Origin: Hyphomicrobiales bacterium
Lineage (GTDB): Bacteria > Pseudomonadota > Alphaproteobacteria > Rhizobiales > Rhizobiaceae
Direction: 5' to 3'
Assembly (NCBI GenBank): GCA_900471485.1
Contig: UCEU01000002.1
Location: forward strand, 169,622-233,621
Length of the DNA: 64,000 bases
The notes beneath the pieces are model-generated. The model was not told the DNA's origin and ran no database searches. It saw only the letters and a list, made by a program, of their open reading frames with translations. Shown here one piece after another: positions 36,559 through 44,956 of the stretch (its first letter is position 1; each line of letters begins with the position of its first letter). The position numbers were made by a program, and so were the translations under genes.

Positions 36559-36575
36559 TTGAATCACGGTCCGGC

Positions 36576-36914
36576 TCAGTCGCCGGAACCGGGCTTCTCG
36601 GAGAAGTACTTTTCGAACTTCCCGGTCTCGCCGTCCATCTCCTTGGCCTCGGCCATGGCATCCTTCTTGACCGTGATGTTTGGCCAGATGCTGGCGAACT
36701 CGGCATTCACCTTCAGCCACTTGTCGAGGCCCGGCTCGGTGTCCGGCTTGATCGCTTCGGCGGGACATTCCGGCTCGCAGACGCCGCAGTCGATGCATTC
36801 GTCGGGATGGATGACGAGGAAGTTTTCCCCTTCATAGAAGCAATCAACCGGGCAGACTTCAACGCAATCAGTGTATTTGCAGCGAATGCAGTTGTCGGTC
36901 ACGACATAGGTCAT
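36576..36914 (-). CDS. fdxA: 7Fe-type ferredoxin FdxA
   Basis: 112 residues from ATG 36912-36914 (MTYVVTDNC). Cysteine pattern C-x2-R-C-K-Y-T-D-C-x3-C-P at the N-terminus (one [3Fe-4S] and one [4Fe-4S]) and the second motif [12 protein letters not shown], then the FdxA-type C-terminal extension ([19 protein letters not shown]). A cytoplasmic electron carrier; the partner is unknown. A longer frame upstream is not family-like. About 200 bp separate it from the S4 gene upstream. Confidence 0.95.
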   Translation of the reverse strand: MTYVVTDNCIRCKYTDCVEVCPVDCFYEGENFLVIHPDECIDCGVCEPECPAEAIKPDTEPGLDKWLKVNAEFASIWPNITVKKDAMAEAKEMDGETGKFEKYFSEKPGSGD

Positions 36915-37111
36915 GAAGAACTCCAGGATTTCCATACAAGCGGGATCGGGCAACCTGGAACGTCGCGCCTCTACCCCAGCCGGGAAACAAGCGTTGGCGG
37001 GCTTTGCGGCCCACAAGCCTATCCGGCATGTTGCCCTGTGACGTACCGAGTTTGATGGCGGATTTCAAGGATAAAGAAATCGCAAAAGGCGGCTGTTCGG
37101 AGCAGAGTTTT

Positions 37112-37516
37112 CTAATCGTCGTCCGACATGAGCCTGTCGATCGCGCGACGCTCTTTCTTGGTCGGCCTGCCGGCACCTACGTCGCGGGTCGCCTGCTCGT
37201 AGGCGGTGAGGCGTTTTGTCTCGTCGGGAGGCGGGCTCTGGTCGTCGTAGAGGAGGCGGGCCTCCTCGTAGGGGCCGCGCCGTTCGCCGCCCGATTTGAC
37301 GATCAGTACGAGGTCGCGCCGGTCGAGGCTGAGCTCGACCTTGTCGCCGGGCTTCACCATGTGGCTCGGCTGGGCGATGCGCTGGCCGTTGATGTGGACA
37401 TGGCCGGATTGGACGTGGCCCTGGGCCAGCGAGCGGGACTTCACCATGCGCGAGAAGAACAGCCACTTGTCGATGCGCTGGCGCGAACCGTCCAATGGCT
37501 GTTTCTCCCCGCTCAT
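37112..37516 (-). CDS. S4-domain RNA-binding protein (Hsp15/HslR-like)
   Basis: 134 residues. The S4 domain is at residues 10-70 (RIDKWLFFSRMVKSRSLAQ, GHVHINGQRIAQPSHMVKPGD), followed by a basic tail (RPTKKERRAIDRL). Hsp15 (HslR) recycles stalled 50S subunits with peptidyl-tRNA. It begins 3 bases after the helicase gene's stop on the same strand, so both probably share a transcript: an RNA helicase with an RNA-binding protein. Confidence 0.88.
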   Translation of the reverse strand: MSGEKQPLDGSRQRIDKWLFFSRMVKSRSLAQGHVQSGHVHINGQRIAQPSHMVKPGDKVELSLDRRDLVLIVKSGGERRGPYEEARLLYDDQSPPPDETKRLTAYEQATRDVGAGRPTKKERRAIDRLMSDDD

Positions 37517-37519
37517 GAC

Positions 37520-40500
37520 TTACTTCTTCATCTGCTCCTTCAAGGCAGCCAGCTTGGCGAAGGGCGAATCCGGATCCATCGGCTTCTCCTTGCGCGGGGG
37601 CTTTGCCTCGAAGCGCAGCGGCTGGTTGCCGCCACGGTTGTTGTTGCGGTCGTTGCGATCACGGTTGCCGCCGCGGTCCTGGCGCTCGCCACGCTGTTCG
37701 TTGCGGTCGCCACGGCCCTGATGCGGCTTGCCGCCATCCTTGCCGCGGTTCTGGCGGTTACCCTCGCGGTTGTCGCCGCCTTCGCCACCCTGGCGACGAT
37801 GGCCCTGCCCGCGATCCTGGCGTTCGCCCTGACCCTGACCTTGGCCCTGGCGGTCGCCGCCACGGCGTTCGCCATGACCGCGCGCCTGGCGCTGGTTGTT
37901 GTCGGTGCGGCCGCCAAGGCGCCACAGCAGAACCGGCTTCGGTTCTTCGGTTTCCGTTGCTTCGGCGGCAGGTTGCGCCTCGGCAGCGGCTTCCGGTGCA
38001 GCTGCCTCGACAGCAGGGGCTTCCGATGCCGGCGCTTCCTCGGATGCGGTATCCGCATCGTCGTGATCGGCCTTGTCGGCGGCTTCTTCCGTGCTCGCTT
38101 CCGCGGTGGCGGCAGGAGCGGACGAAGCGTCCTGCGTGGCCAGATAAGCGGCGGCGTCTTCTGCCTTCACCGCATCGGCGCGGTAGCCGAGGCCCTTGAG
38201 GATTTCTTCCATGTCCTCGAGCGTGGCGCCGAGGATGGAGAGCATGGCCGTGGTCGTCGTGAAGCGGCGGCCATCATAAGCGCCCTCAGGACGGTTCGGC
38301 TGGCCGGGCTTCCACTGCAGCAGCGGACGAATGATGTCGGCCAGGCGCTCGAGGATATCGATGCGCACGGCGCGCTTGCCGAGGAAACGGAAGCCAGCGA
38401 GCTTGTAGAAGGTGCGCTCGTAGCTCGGATCGGTAACCACGGAGGTGCGGCCAGCGGCCAGAACCGGGATGAGGTCGCCGTAGCCGGGCTTGTCGAGGCC
38501 ATCGTTCTTCAGGCCCCAAAGCAGCGTGATGAGTTCGGCCGGAGCCGGCTTCAGCAGCGCGGGCACGAAGATGTGGTAGGCGCCGAAGCGAACGCCGTAG
38601 CGGCGCATCGAGGCGCGGGCGTCCTGATCGAGCGACTTCACTTCCTCGGTCACGTCGCGACGGAAGAGGACGCCGAGATTTTCCACCAGCTGGAACGCAA
38701 GGCCCTTGGCGAGGCCCTGCAGGTCCTCGGCGCGGGAGAGGTCGTCCAGGGGCTTCAGCACGGTCGAGATGTGATGGTTCACGAAGCGCTCGAGACGGGC
38801 GGCCACGTGGTCGCGCGCGTTGCCGGTCAGCTGCTCGTCGGCGAGCAGGATGACGCGCGGGCGCATGATGTGGTCGCTGCCCGTCAGCCGCGCGACGGGG
38901 TCGCCCAGCCAGCGGATCGCGCCGTCGGAACCGATCGCCAGATCGCTATTGCCGGCGGCATGAATACGCGCGGCGCGCGCTTCGAATTCCAAAGCAAGTG
39001 CCTTCTGGGAAGCAGTCTGGACAGCTTTCGCGTCCGGTCCCTCAGCTCCTCCGATGGGCGTGAACCGGAAACCGGACAACTGCCCTACATGATGTCCTTC
39101 AACGAAGACATCGCCATTTACACTGATTTCAGCTTCCAGCATCGCATTCTCTCTCAGGCGCTTCATGAGCACAGACGTCCTGCGATCAACAAAGCGTTTC
39201 GTCAACCTTTCATGTAACGCATCGGACAATCGATCTTCGATTTCCCGCGTCTTTTCCTGCCAGTGTGTCGGATCGGCAAGCCAATTGGGCCGATTCGACA
39301 CATAGGTCCAAGTCCTTATCTGCGCGATTCGCGCCGAAAGCGTGTCAATTTCGCCGTCTGTTCGATCCGCCCGGCGCACTTGCTCGGCAAGGAAGTCCTC
39401 GTTCACCGTGCCATATCGCACGAGATCAGAAAAGAGGGTCGAAATCAGATCGGCATGTTGTGCCGGAGCGATACGTCTATAGTCGGGCAGCGCGCAGGCT
39501 TCCCAGAGCTTTTCGACCCGCTCCGGCGTGGTCGCGAGGTCGTTGATCTCGGGGTAGCGCGACAGGTGCTCCAGCGCCTGCTGATCGACCGCCGGCAGGG
39601 CGCGCGTCAGGCCGGTGACGCGCGGGCCGGTCTCGAGGCTGGCGCGCAGCGCGCGGATCGACGCGTAGTCGAGCTCCTTGGTGCGCCACTGCAGCACCTT
39701 GACATTGTCGAACTCGTGGCCTTCGATGCGTTCAACCAGTTCCTCGTCGAAGGGATCGACATGGCCGGTGACGCCGAAGGTGCCGTCGCGCAGATGGCGG
39801 CCGGCGCGGCCGGCGATCTGGCCTAGCTCTGCGGGATTGAGATTACGAAACTGGTAGCCGTCGAACTTGCGATCCTGGGCAAAAGCGACATGGTCGACAT
39901 CGAGGTTCAAACCCATGCCGATGGCGTCGGTCGCGACCAGATATTCGACGTCGCCTTCCTGGTAGAGCGCCACCTGCGAATTGCGGGTGCGCGGGCTGAG
40001 CGCGCCAAGCACGACGGCCGCGCCGCCGCGCTGGCGGCGGATGAGCTCGGCGATCGCGTAGACCTCGTCGGCCGAAAAGGCGACGATGGCGGAGCGCTGC
40101 GGCAGGCGCGTCAGCTTTTTCTGGCCGGCGTAGAAAAGGTGCGAGAGGCGCGGGCGCTCGACGACAGTGATGCCGGGCAGCAACTGCTGCAGGATCGGCC
40201 GCATCGTTCCGGCGCCAAGCAGCAGGGTTTCATCGCGGCCGCGCAGATGCAGGATGCGATCGGTGAAGATATGGCCGCGCTCGAGATCGCCCGCGAGCTG
40301 CACCTCGTCGATGGCGACGAAGGCTGCCTTGGTTTCGCGCGGCATGGCCTCGACGGTACAGACCGAATAACGCGCCTTCGGCGGAGAAATCTTTTCCTCG
40401 CCGGTGACCAGCGCGACGTTCTGGACGCCAACCTTCTCGACAACCCGCGTGTAGACCTCGCGCGCCAAAAGGCGTAGCGGCAAGCCGATCACGCCGGTGC

Positions 40501-40612
40501 CATGCGCAACCATGCGCTCGATGGCATAATGCGTCTTGCCGGTATTGGTCGGTCCAAGCACCGCGGTCACCCCGCGCCCGCTCAGTATCATCGGCTGCGA
40601 TGTCAGTGTCAT
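37520..40612 (-). CDS. Suv3-like DExH RNA helicase with low-complexity tail
   Basis: 1030 residues. The Suv3/Ski2-type helicase core occupies about residues 10-350 (GPTNTGKTHYA motif I; DEVQ in VAIDEVQLAGD; VLLGAGTMRP-like motif III; ATDAIGMGLNLDV; QIAGRAGRH motif VI), followed by the Suv3 C-domain. From about residue 850 the chain turns acidic (Glu/Ala/Asp) and then into a long Arg/Gly/Gln/Asn-rich stretch with many RG pairs before a short conserved end (DPDSPFAKLAALKEQ). Mitochondrial Suv3 works with the RNA degradosome; a bacterial role in RNA decay or 50S work is inferred. It precedes the S4-domain gene. Confidence 0.85.
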   Translation of the reverse strand: MTLTSQPMILSGRGVTAVLGPTNTGKTHYAIERMVAHGTGVIGLPLRLLAREVYTRVVEKVGVQNVALVTGEEKISPPKARYSVCTVEAMPRETKAAFVAIDEVQLAGDLERGHIFTDRILHLRGRDETLLLGAGTMRPILQQLLPGITVVERPRLSHLFYAGQKKLTRLPQRSAIVAFSADEVYAIAELIRRQRGGAAVVLGALSPRTRNSQVALYQEGDVEYLVATDAIGMGLNLDVDHVAFAQDRKFDGYQFRNLNPAELGQIAGRAGRHLRDGTFGVTGHVDPFDEELVERIEGHEFDNVKVLQWRTKELDYASIRALRASLETGPRVTGLTRALPAVDQQALEHLSRYPEINDLATTPERVEKLWEACALPDYRRIAPAQHADLISTLFSDLVRYGTVNEDFLAEQVRRADRTDGEIDTLSARIAQIRTWTYVSNRPNWLADPTHWQEKTREIEDRLSDALHERLTKRFVDRRTSVLMKRLRENAMLEAEISVNGDVFVEGHHVGQLSGFRFTPIGGAEGPDAKAVQTASQKALALEFEARAARIHAAGNSDLAIGSDGAIRWLGDPVARLTGSDHIMRPRVILLADEQLTGNARDHVAARLERFVNHHISTVLKPLDDLSRAEDLQGLAKGLAFQLVENLGVLFRRDVTEEVKSLDQDARASMRRYGVRFGAYHIFVPALLKPAPAELITLLWGLKNDGLDKPGYGDLIPVLAAGRTSVVTDPSYERTFYKLAGFRFLGKRAVRIDILERLADIIRPLLQWKPGQPNRPEGAYDGRRFTTTTAMLSILGATLEDMEEILKGLGYRADAVKAEDAAAYLATQDASSAPAATAEASTEEAADKADHDDADTASEEAPASEAPAVEAAAPEAAAEAQPAAEATETEEPKPVLLWRLGGRTDNNQRQARGHGERRGGDRQGQGQGQGERQDRGQGHRRQGGEGGDNREGNRQNRGKDGGKPHQGRGDRNEQRGERQDRGGNRDRNDRNNNRGGNQPLRFEAKPPRKEKPMDPDSPFAKLAALKEQMKK

Positions 40613-40785
40613 GGTCCTGCAAGTGAGGCGGGAGCCTCAGGTCACGTCCGCTTCTATCAGAAGCCGAACACACATGGACAGCCACCTGAGCAAACGCAAG
40701 GGCTGAACTTCATTTAGCAGAGGGATTTATAAGCGATCGGGGGTCTTTGAAACAAGATGTCCGCGGGCTGGAACAGTTTGAGAAC

Positions 40786-40911
40786 GAATCGGAGACGAAT
40801 CAGTGACTCCGGGTGATTCAGGGTTTGTTCACGGCTAAGTATTGATTTTGAATCACTTTTTCCCACTAGATCGTGAATCCGATGACTCTCCCGGAGCGGG
40901 CCGCAAGAATC
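40786..40911. other. Dense cluster of GANTC (CcrM) sites
   Basis: Eight GANTC sites in 126 bases at 40786, 40797, 40805, 40815, 40850, 40875, 40884 and 40907, plus one more at 41021. The chance rate is about one per 256 bases. The surrounding gap, 40613-41128, holds no recognisable gene; it contains this cluster and the two direct repeats listed separately. Confidence 0.75.
40794..40849. repeat. 56-bp imperfect direct repeat, copy A
   Basis: Ungapped alignment to 41018-41073 with identical blocks GACGAATCAG, GAC, GTTTGTTCACGGC and TATTG in the same spacing. The 13-base block GTTTGTTCACGGC is at 40823-40835. It overlaps the GANTC cluster. Confidence 0.65.
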
Positions 40912-41017
40912 GCGGGCATTCTGTCAATGTAATTCGTCAGTTCGCTTCAATTTTTCGCCGGATTTTCTGCAAAACTTTCGCCGGCAAGCGTTTCGGCCAA
41001 AACCGGAACAAACTGCC

Positions 41018-41073
41018 GACGAATCAGCGACATTTCCGATTTCCTCGTTTGTTCACGGCAACATATTGTATTT
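41018..41073. repeat. 56-bp imperfect direct repeat, copy B
   Basis: Second copy, 224 bases downstream of copy A, with GTTTGTTCACGGC at 41047-41059. The divergent 15-base middle keeps equal length between copies, so the two end blocks stay in register. Confidence 0.65.
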
Positions 41074-41128
41074 AAAGGAAATATTTACCATATGGGCAAG
41101 TCGCCTGCCTCGGCTCTCGGAGGCGGAT

Positions 41129-41269
41129 ATGGCTGCTATCAGGACATTTCATGATGCTTTCCTGCAACAGCCGCTTCGATGGTCATACGAAAGCATAGCC
41201 GACGGCGGAACAAAAATCGCGGATGCGTGTTTTGTGTCCATTCGTATTCACGACGAGTTGAGGACATAA
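41129..41269 (+). CDS. Doubtful 46-codon ORF
   Basis: ATG 41129 has GGAGG-CGGAT just upstream and the frame runs to TAA 41267-41269 (46 residues, MAAIRTFHDAFLQQPLRW and on). Against it: a stress-type promoter motif for the next gene lies inside it, and no family is recognised. It may be only a chance frame in the leader of the stress genes. Confidence 0.25.
   Translation: MAAIRTFHDAFLQQPLRWSYESIADGGTKIADACFVSIRIHDELRT
41207..41231 (+). promoter_or_regulatory. Near-consensus EcfG-type promoter for DUF3309 gene
   Basis: GGAAC (41207-41211), 16 bases, TGTT (41228-41231); the consensus is GGAAC-16/17-CGTT, so one base differs. It is about 40 bases before the DUF3309 start. Small DUF3309 and glycine-zipper genes are commonly part of general stress regulons, which agrees. 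Confidence 0.45.
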
Positions 41270-41272
41270 ACC

Positions 41273-41428
41273 ATGCTTGGCACGATACTGCTTATTATCC
41301 TTATTCTGCTTTTGGTCGGCGCCTTGCCTAATTGGGGCTATAGCCGCGGTTGGGGCTATGGACCTTCCGGCGGTTTGGGTCTAGTTCTGCTGATTATTAT
41401 CATTCTGTTGCTCATGGGCCGCATCTAA
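41273..41428 (+). CDS. DUF3309-family small membrane protein (51 aa)
   Basis: 51 residues from ATG 41273, too short for many gene finders. A hydrophobic helix (MLGTILLIILILLLVGALP) is followed by NWGYSRGWGYGPSGG and a second helix (LGLVLLIIIILLLMGRI). The whole matches the small DUF3309 family, including the aromatic/Gly loop with YGPSGG. Function unknown; likely an envelope-stress membrane peptide. AGGA lies 8-9 bases before the ATG. A lipoprotein gene follows 28 bases downstream. Confidence 0.88.
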   Translation: MLGTILLIILILLLVGALPNWGYSRGWGYGPSGGLGLVLLIIIILLLMGRI

Positions 41429-41456
41429 GTGCCCGAAAAACCTGGGAGTTAATGTC

Positions 41457-41717
41457 ATGATGAAGAAGATTGTTCTGATTGGTGCCCTGGTCGGCGCGCT
41501 TGCATCCTGCACGGCCACGGAACAGGGTACCGCGATCGGTGCCGGTACCGGTGCTGTTATCGGTGGTGCCGTTAGCCACAGCTGGGGCGGCGCTGCTGTC
41601 GGCGCTGTCGCAGGTGGTCTTGCCGGTGCGTTGATCGGCCAGTCGGTCGAACGTCGCGGCTACTGCGTCTATCGCGACCGTTATGGCCGCCGCTACGAAG
41701 CGCGTTGCCCGCGCTAA
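41457..41717 (+). CDS. Glycine-zipper lipoprotein
   Basis: 86 residues. Signal peptide with lipobox (LIGALVGALASC, Cys about 18) then a glycine-zipper region (GTAIGAGTGAVIGGAVSHSWGGAAVGAVAGGLAGALIGQSV, read as repeats of GxxxG) and a short Arg/Tyr tail with a cysteine pair (YCVYRDRYGRRYEARCPR). Similar 17-kDa-antigen/OsmB-like proteins sit in the outer membrane. GGGAG precedes the ATG by 8 bases. A terminator follows. Confidence 0.85.
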   Translation: MMKKIVLIGALVGALASCTATEQGTAIGAGTGAVIGGAVSHSWGGAAVGAVAGGLAGALIGQSVERRGYCVYRDRYGRRYEARCPR

Positions 41718-41751
41718 TAATAGCGGCGCAACCATTCGAAAACTCTCGAAA

Positions 41752-41777
41752 ACGCCGGCTCAGCCCGGCGTTTTTTT
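41752..41777 (+). terminator. Terminator after the glycine-zipper gene
   Basis: CGCCGG-CT...AG-CCCGGCG (one bulge) followed by seven T; 34 bases after the stop. Confidence 0.88.
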
Positions 41778-41801
41778 GTTGGGGCCAGATAGAAAGCTCG
41801 T

Positions 41802-41835
41802 AAAAAAAGCCGCATCGTTTCCGACGCGGCTTTTT
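41802..41835 (-). terminator. Terminator of efp
   Basis: A7-GCCGC, loop with CGTTTCCG, GCGGC-T5; on the minus strand the T-rich tract follows the stem. 23 bases beyond the efp stop; may work for the opposite strand too. Confidence 0.85.
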
Positions 41836-41857
41836 CAAGCTGGTATGCCAGAATATG

Positions 41858-42427
41858 TTAGTTCTTGGCGCGCTCGACGTAGGAGTTGTCTTCGGTCGCG
41901 ATGACGACGCGGGTGCCGGCGTCGATGTGCGGCGGTACCGAGGTGCGGATGCCGTTCGACAGCATGGCCGGCTTGTAGGAGGACGAAGCCGTCTGGCCCT
42001 TCACGACCGGCTCGGTCTCGGTGATTTCGAGCGTCACGTGGCGCGGCAGCTGCAGGGCAAGCGCGACGCCTTCGTGCATGGACAGGATGCAGACCATGCC
42101 TTCCTGGAGATAGGCCTTCTGGTCGCCCATGGTTTCGACGTCGACGACGACCTGGTCGTAAGTTTCCGGGTTCATGAAGTGGAAGCCTTCGCCATCTTCA
42201 TAGAGGAACTGGTGGTTGACGTCCTCGACGAAGGCGCGCTCGACCTGTTCGGTGGTGCGCCAACGCTCCGACACCTTCACGCCGTCGACGATGCGGCGCA
42301 TGTCGACCTGGGTGACCGGCGTGCCCTTGCCCGGGTGAAAGTTGTTGGCCGTCAGAACGACGTAGAGCTTGCCGTCCACTTCGAGAACGTTGCCCTTGCG
42401 GACGGAAGAGGCGATGACCTTTACCAT
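41858..42427 (-). CDS. efp: Translation elongation factor P
   Basis: 189 residues from ATG 42425-42427 ([13 protein letters not shown]). EF-P rescues ribosomes stalled at polyproline. Lys34 in [11 protein letters not shown] is the site of beta-lysylation, and the three-domain fold ends in the conserved [16 protein letters not shown]. The two enzymes for that modification, EpmA and EpmB, start 151 bases away on the other strand, so the module is complete. The frame upstream to 42484 is not family-like. Confidence 0.97.
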   Translation of the reverse strand: MVKVIASSVRKGNVLEVDGKLYVVLTANNFHPGKGTPVTQVDMRRIVDGVKVSERWRTTEQVERAFVEDVNHQFLYEDGEGFHFMNPETYDQVVVDVETMGDQKAYLQEGMVCILSMHEGVALALQLPRHVTLEITETEPVVKGQTASSSYKPAMLSNGIRTSVPPHIDAGTRVVIATEDNSYVERAKN

Positions 42428-42577
42428 AAGACTTCCTTGTAACTCGGCTGTTGGCGTCGTAGAGGACTGTCGAAATGGCCCCAAAAACGCAATTGGTTGT
42501 TCTTTGGGGGCGCAACTAACCTAAAATCCGGCAAATAGCCAGCCCTCGCGTGGGTTACAAAGGTCAGGCACCATCGA

Positions 42578-43642
42578 ATGAAAGCCCCGATCGTCACGGC
42601 GTCTCCCTGGTGGACGCCCAGCGTCCATGCGGATCGCCGCCCGTTCCTGATCGGGCGCAATGCGATCCAGGCATCACTGCGCAGCTATTTCGCGCGTGAG
42701 GACTTCATCGAGGTGGACACCTCCGCACTACAGATCTCGCCCGGCAACGAGGCCCATCTGCATGGTTTCGCGACCGAGGCGCTGACGACGGACGGGCAGG
42801 CAGCGCCCTTCTATCTCCACACTTCGCCGGAATTCGCCTGCAAGAAGCTGCTGTCGGCCGGCGAGCAGCGCATCGCCTGCTTCGCGCATGTCTATCGCAA
42901 CCGCGAGCGCGGGCCGCTGCACCATCCGGAATTCACCATGCTGGAATGGTATCGTGTCGGCGAGAGCTACGAGAGCCTGATGATGGATTGCGTCCGCATC
43001 CTGGCAATGGCGGCGGAAACCACCGGCGCGCCGAAGCTCACGTTCCGTGGCAGCGAGTGCGATCCCTTCGCCGGTCCGGAGCGGATCAGCGTTGCCGAGG
43101 CATTCCGCCGTTATGCCGATATCGACCTGCTCGGATCGGTTTTTGCGGGTGGCGAGACGGACCGGGCGCATCTGGCTGCCGAAGTCGCTCGGGCGGGCAT
43201 GCGCGTCGCCGAAGACGACGGTTGGGCCGATCTCTTCAGCCGCGTTCTCGTTGAAAAGATCGAGCCACATCTCGGCTTCGGGCGGGTTACCATTCTCGAC
43301 GAATATCCGGTGTCGGAGGCAGCGCTTGCCCGGCCTTCAGCGGGCGATCCGAGGGTTGCGGAACGCTTCGAAGTCTATGCCTGCGGCGTCGAGCTCGCAA
43401 ACGGTTTCGGCGAACTCACCAATGCCGCCGAGCAGCGCCGCCGTTTCGAGATCGAGATGACGGAGAAAGCGCGTATTTACGGCGAGGCCTACCCTATCGA
43501 CGAGGATTTCCTTGATGCACTCGCCATCATGCCCGAGGCGAGCGGCATCGCGCTCGGTTTCGATCGCCTGGTGATGCTGGCAACCGGCGCGTCGCGCATC
43601 GATCAGGTGCTTTGGGCGCCGGTCGCGGAGTATGGCCAATGA
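42578..43642 (+). CDS. epmA: EF-P lysine aminoacylase (EpmA/PoxA/GenX)
   Basis: 354 residues. A lysyl-tRNA synthetase catalytic core without the anticodon-binding domain. Class II motifs: RSYFAREDFIEVDTSALQISPGNEAH, motif 2 FAHVYRNRERGPLHHPEFTMLEWYR (read in parts), motif 3 GIALGFDRLVMLATGASRIDQVL. It attaches (R)-beta-lysine to EF-P Lys34. Divergent from efp; overlaps epmB by 4 bases. The beta-lysine comes from EpmB. Confidence 0.95.
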   Translation: MKAPIVTASPWWTPSVHADRRPFLIGRNAIQASLRSYFAREDFIEVDTSALQISPGNEAHLHGFATEALTTDGQAAPFYLHTSPEFACKKLLSAGEQRIACFAHVYRNRERGPLHHPEFTMLEWYRVGESYESLMMDCVRILAMAAETTGAPKLTFRGSECDPFAGPERISVAEAFRRYADIDLLGSVFAGGETDRAHLAAEVARAGMRVAEDDGWADLFSRVLVEKIEPHLGFGRVTILDEYPVSEAALARPSAGDPRVAERFEVYACGVELANGFGELTNAAEQRRRFEIEMTEKARIYGEAYPIDEDFLDALAIMPEASGIALGFDRLVMLATGASRIDQVLWAPVAEYGQ

Positions 43643-44694
43643 CGCCGGTGCGATCGCTGAAGAGTGTCGACGATCTCGACCGGGCAGGCCTGCTCGGTTC
43701 GCGCGATCGAGCGGCTCTAGAGGCGGTCGGCGCCAAATATGCGATCGCGCTGACACCTGATGTCGCTGCGCTCATCGACGCATCGGACCCGGCCGACGCG
43801 ATCGCCCGGCAATTCGTGCCTGACGCCGCGGAGCTCGTGCTGACGCCGGAAGAGCGGGCCGATCCGATAGGCGATCACGTGCACAGCCCCGTCGAAGGCA
43901 TCGTCCATCGCTATCCTGACCGCGTTCTGCTCAAGGCCGTGCATGTCTGCCCTGTCTACTGCCGTTTTTGTTTCCGCAGGGAGATGGTGGGGCCGCAGGG
44001 GCTGGGAACGCTCGATCCGGTGTCCATGAAGGCAGCGTTCGACTATATTCGCGACCATAAGGAAATCTGGGAGGTCATCCTGACCGGTGGAGACCCGCTG
44101 GTCCTTTCGCCGCGGCGGCTCGAAGATATGCTGCGTGAGCTCGCCTCCATTGATCACGTCAAGATCGTGCGCTTTCACACACGCGTTCCTGTCGTCGAGC
44201 CGGGGAAGATCGATGCGGCGCTGATTGCGGCGCTTAAGGCAAGCGGTAAGACCGTTTATGTCGCATTGCATGCGAACCATCCGCGCGAACTGACCGACGC
44301 GGCGCGTGCGGCCTGCGGCCGGCTCGTGGATGCGGGCATCGTCATGATCAGCCAATCTGTGCTGCTCAAGGGCGTGAATGACGACCCCGCGATACTCGCG
44401 GACCTCATGAGAGGTTTCGTCGAGGCGCGGGTGAAGCCCTATTACCTTCATCACCCCGATCTCGCGCCCGGTACCAGCCATTTCCGGCTGACGATCAAGG
44501 AGGGGCAGGCGATCGTCGCTGCGCTTCGCGGACGGATTTCCGGGCTGTGCCAGCCTACCTACATCCTCGATATCCCCGGCGGGTACGGCAAGGCGGATAT
44601 CGGTGCATCTTCTGTCCGCAGTGCCGGCGACGGGTGCTATTCAGTCAGCGATTTTCGCGGCGATCAGCATCGCTATCCGCCAGCCGATAGCTGA
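43639..44694 (+). CDS. epmB: EF-P beta-lysylation lysine 2,3-aminomutase
   Basis: 351 residues from ATG 43639, overlapping the epmA stop (ATGA). Radical SAM enzyme with C104-x3-C108-x2-C111 (CPVYCRFC), FRREMVG, and the KAM-type ILTGGDPLVLSP; the C-terminal GGYGK is the PLP-lysine region. It isomerises L-lysine to (R)-beta-lysine for EpmA. Compared with clostridial KAM it lacks the long C-terminal extension, as expected for EpmB. No promoter of its own. Confidence 0.94.
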   Translation: MTPVRSLKSVDDLDRAGLLGSRDRAALEAVGAKYAIALTPDVAALIDASDPADAIARQFVPDAAELVLTPEERADPIGDHVHSPVEGIVHRYPDRVLLKAVHVCPVYCRFCFRREMVGPQGLGTLDPVSMKAAFDYIRDHKEIWEVILTGGDPLVLSPRRLEDMLRELASIDHVKIVRFHTRVPVVEPGKIDAALIAALKASGKTVYVALHANHPRELTDAARAACGRLVDAGIVMISQSVLLKGVNDDPAILADLMRGFVEARVKPYYLHHPDLAPGTSHFRLTIKEGQAIVAALRGRISGLCQPTYILDIPGGYGKADIGASSVRSAGDGCYSVSDFRGDQHRYPPADS

Positions 44695-44956
44695 AGCTCG
44701 GCAAAAGGCGTACTGTTTTCACGCAATCGTTAATTTCAGTCGGCGCGACGGGGAGTTGTTCGTCTCGCGGTAACCCGTTGCTGCGCTTTATCTATATCGA
44801 AACCGGCCGGCCGCTTCATTAAGCTTTTAATCGCAGTCATTAACTGGCTTTAACTACATCATTTAGGGGAATATTGGCTTTTTCTCATTACGGCTATTGT
44901 CGACAGGCGACGTATATCGCCACTCGGGGCATGATGATCTTGGGAGATTTCAAGCA

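Noticed and set aside
37004..39217. Plus-strand ORF of 737 codons
   Set aside because: Antisense to the S4 and helicase genes, including the low-complexity tail; its Ala/Leu/Val-rich middle is only the complement of that repeat.
40786..41073. Replication origin
   Set aside because: The GANTC cluster and repeats are suggestive, but no DnaA boxes, no AT-rich unwinding block and no origin-linked genes (hemE, dnaA, parAB) are nearby.
44820..44870. CtrA-binding site before the carrier-protein gene
   Set aside because: Several TTAA are present, but the best pair is TTAA-6-TTAAC, one base short of the TTAA-7-TTAA spacing.
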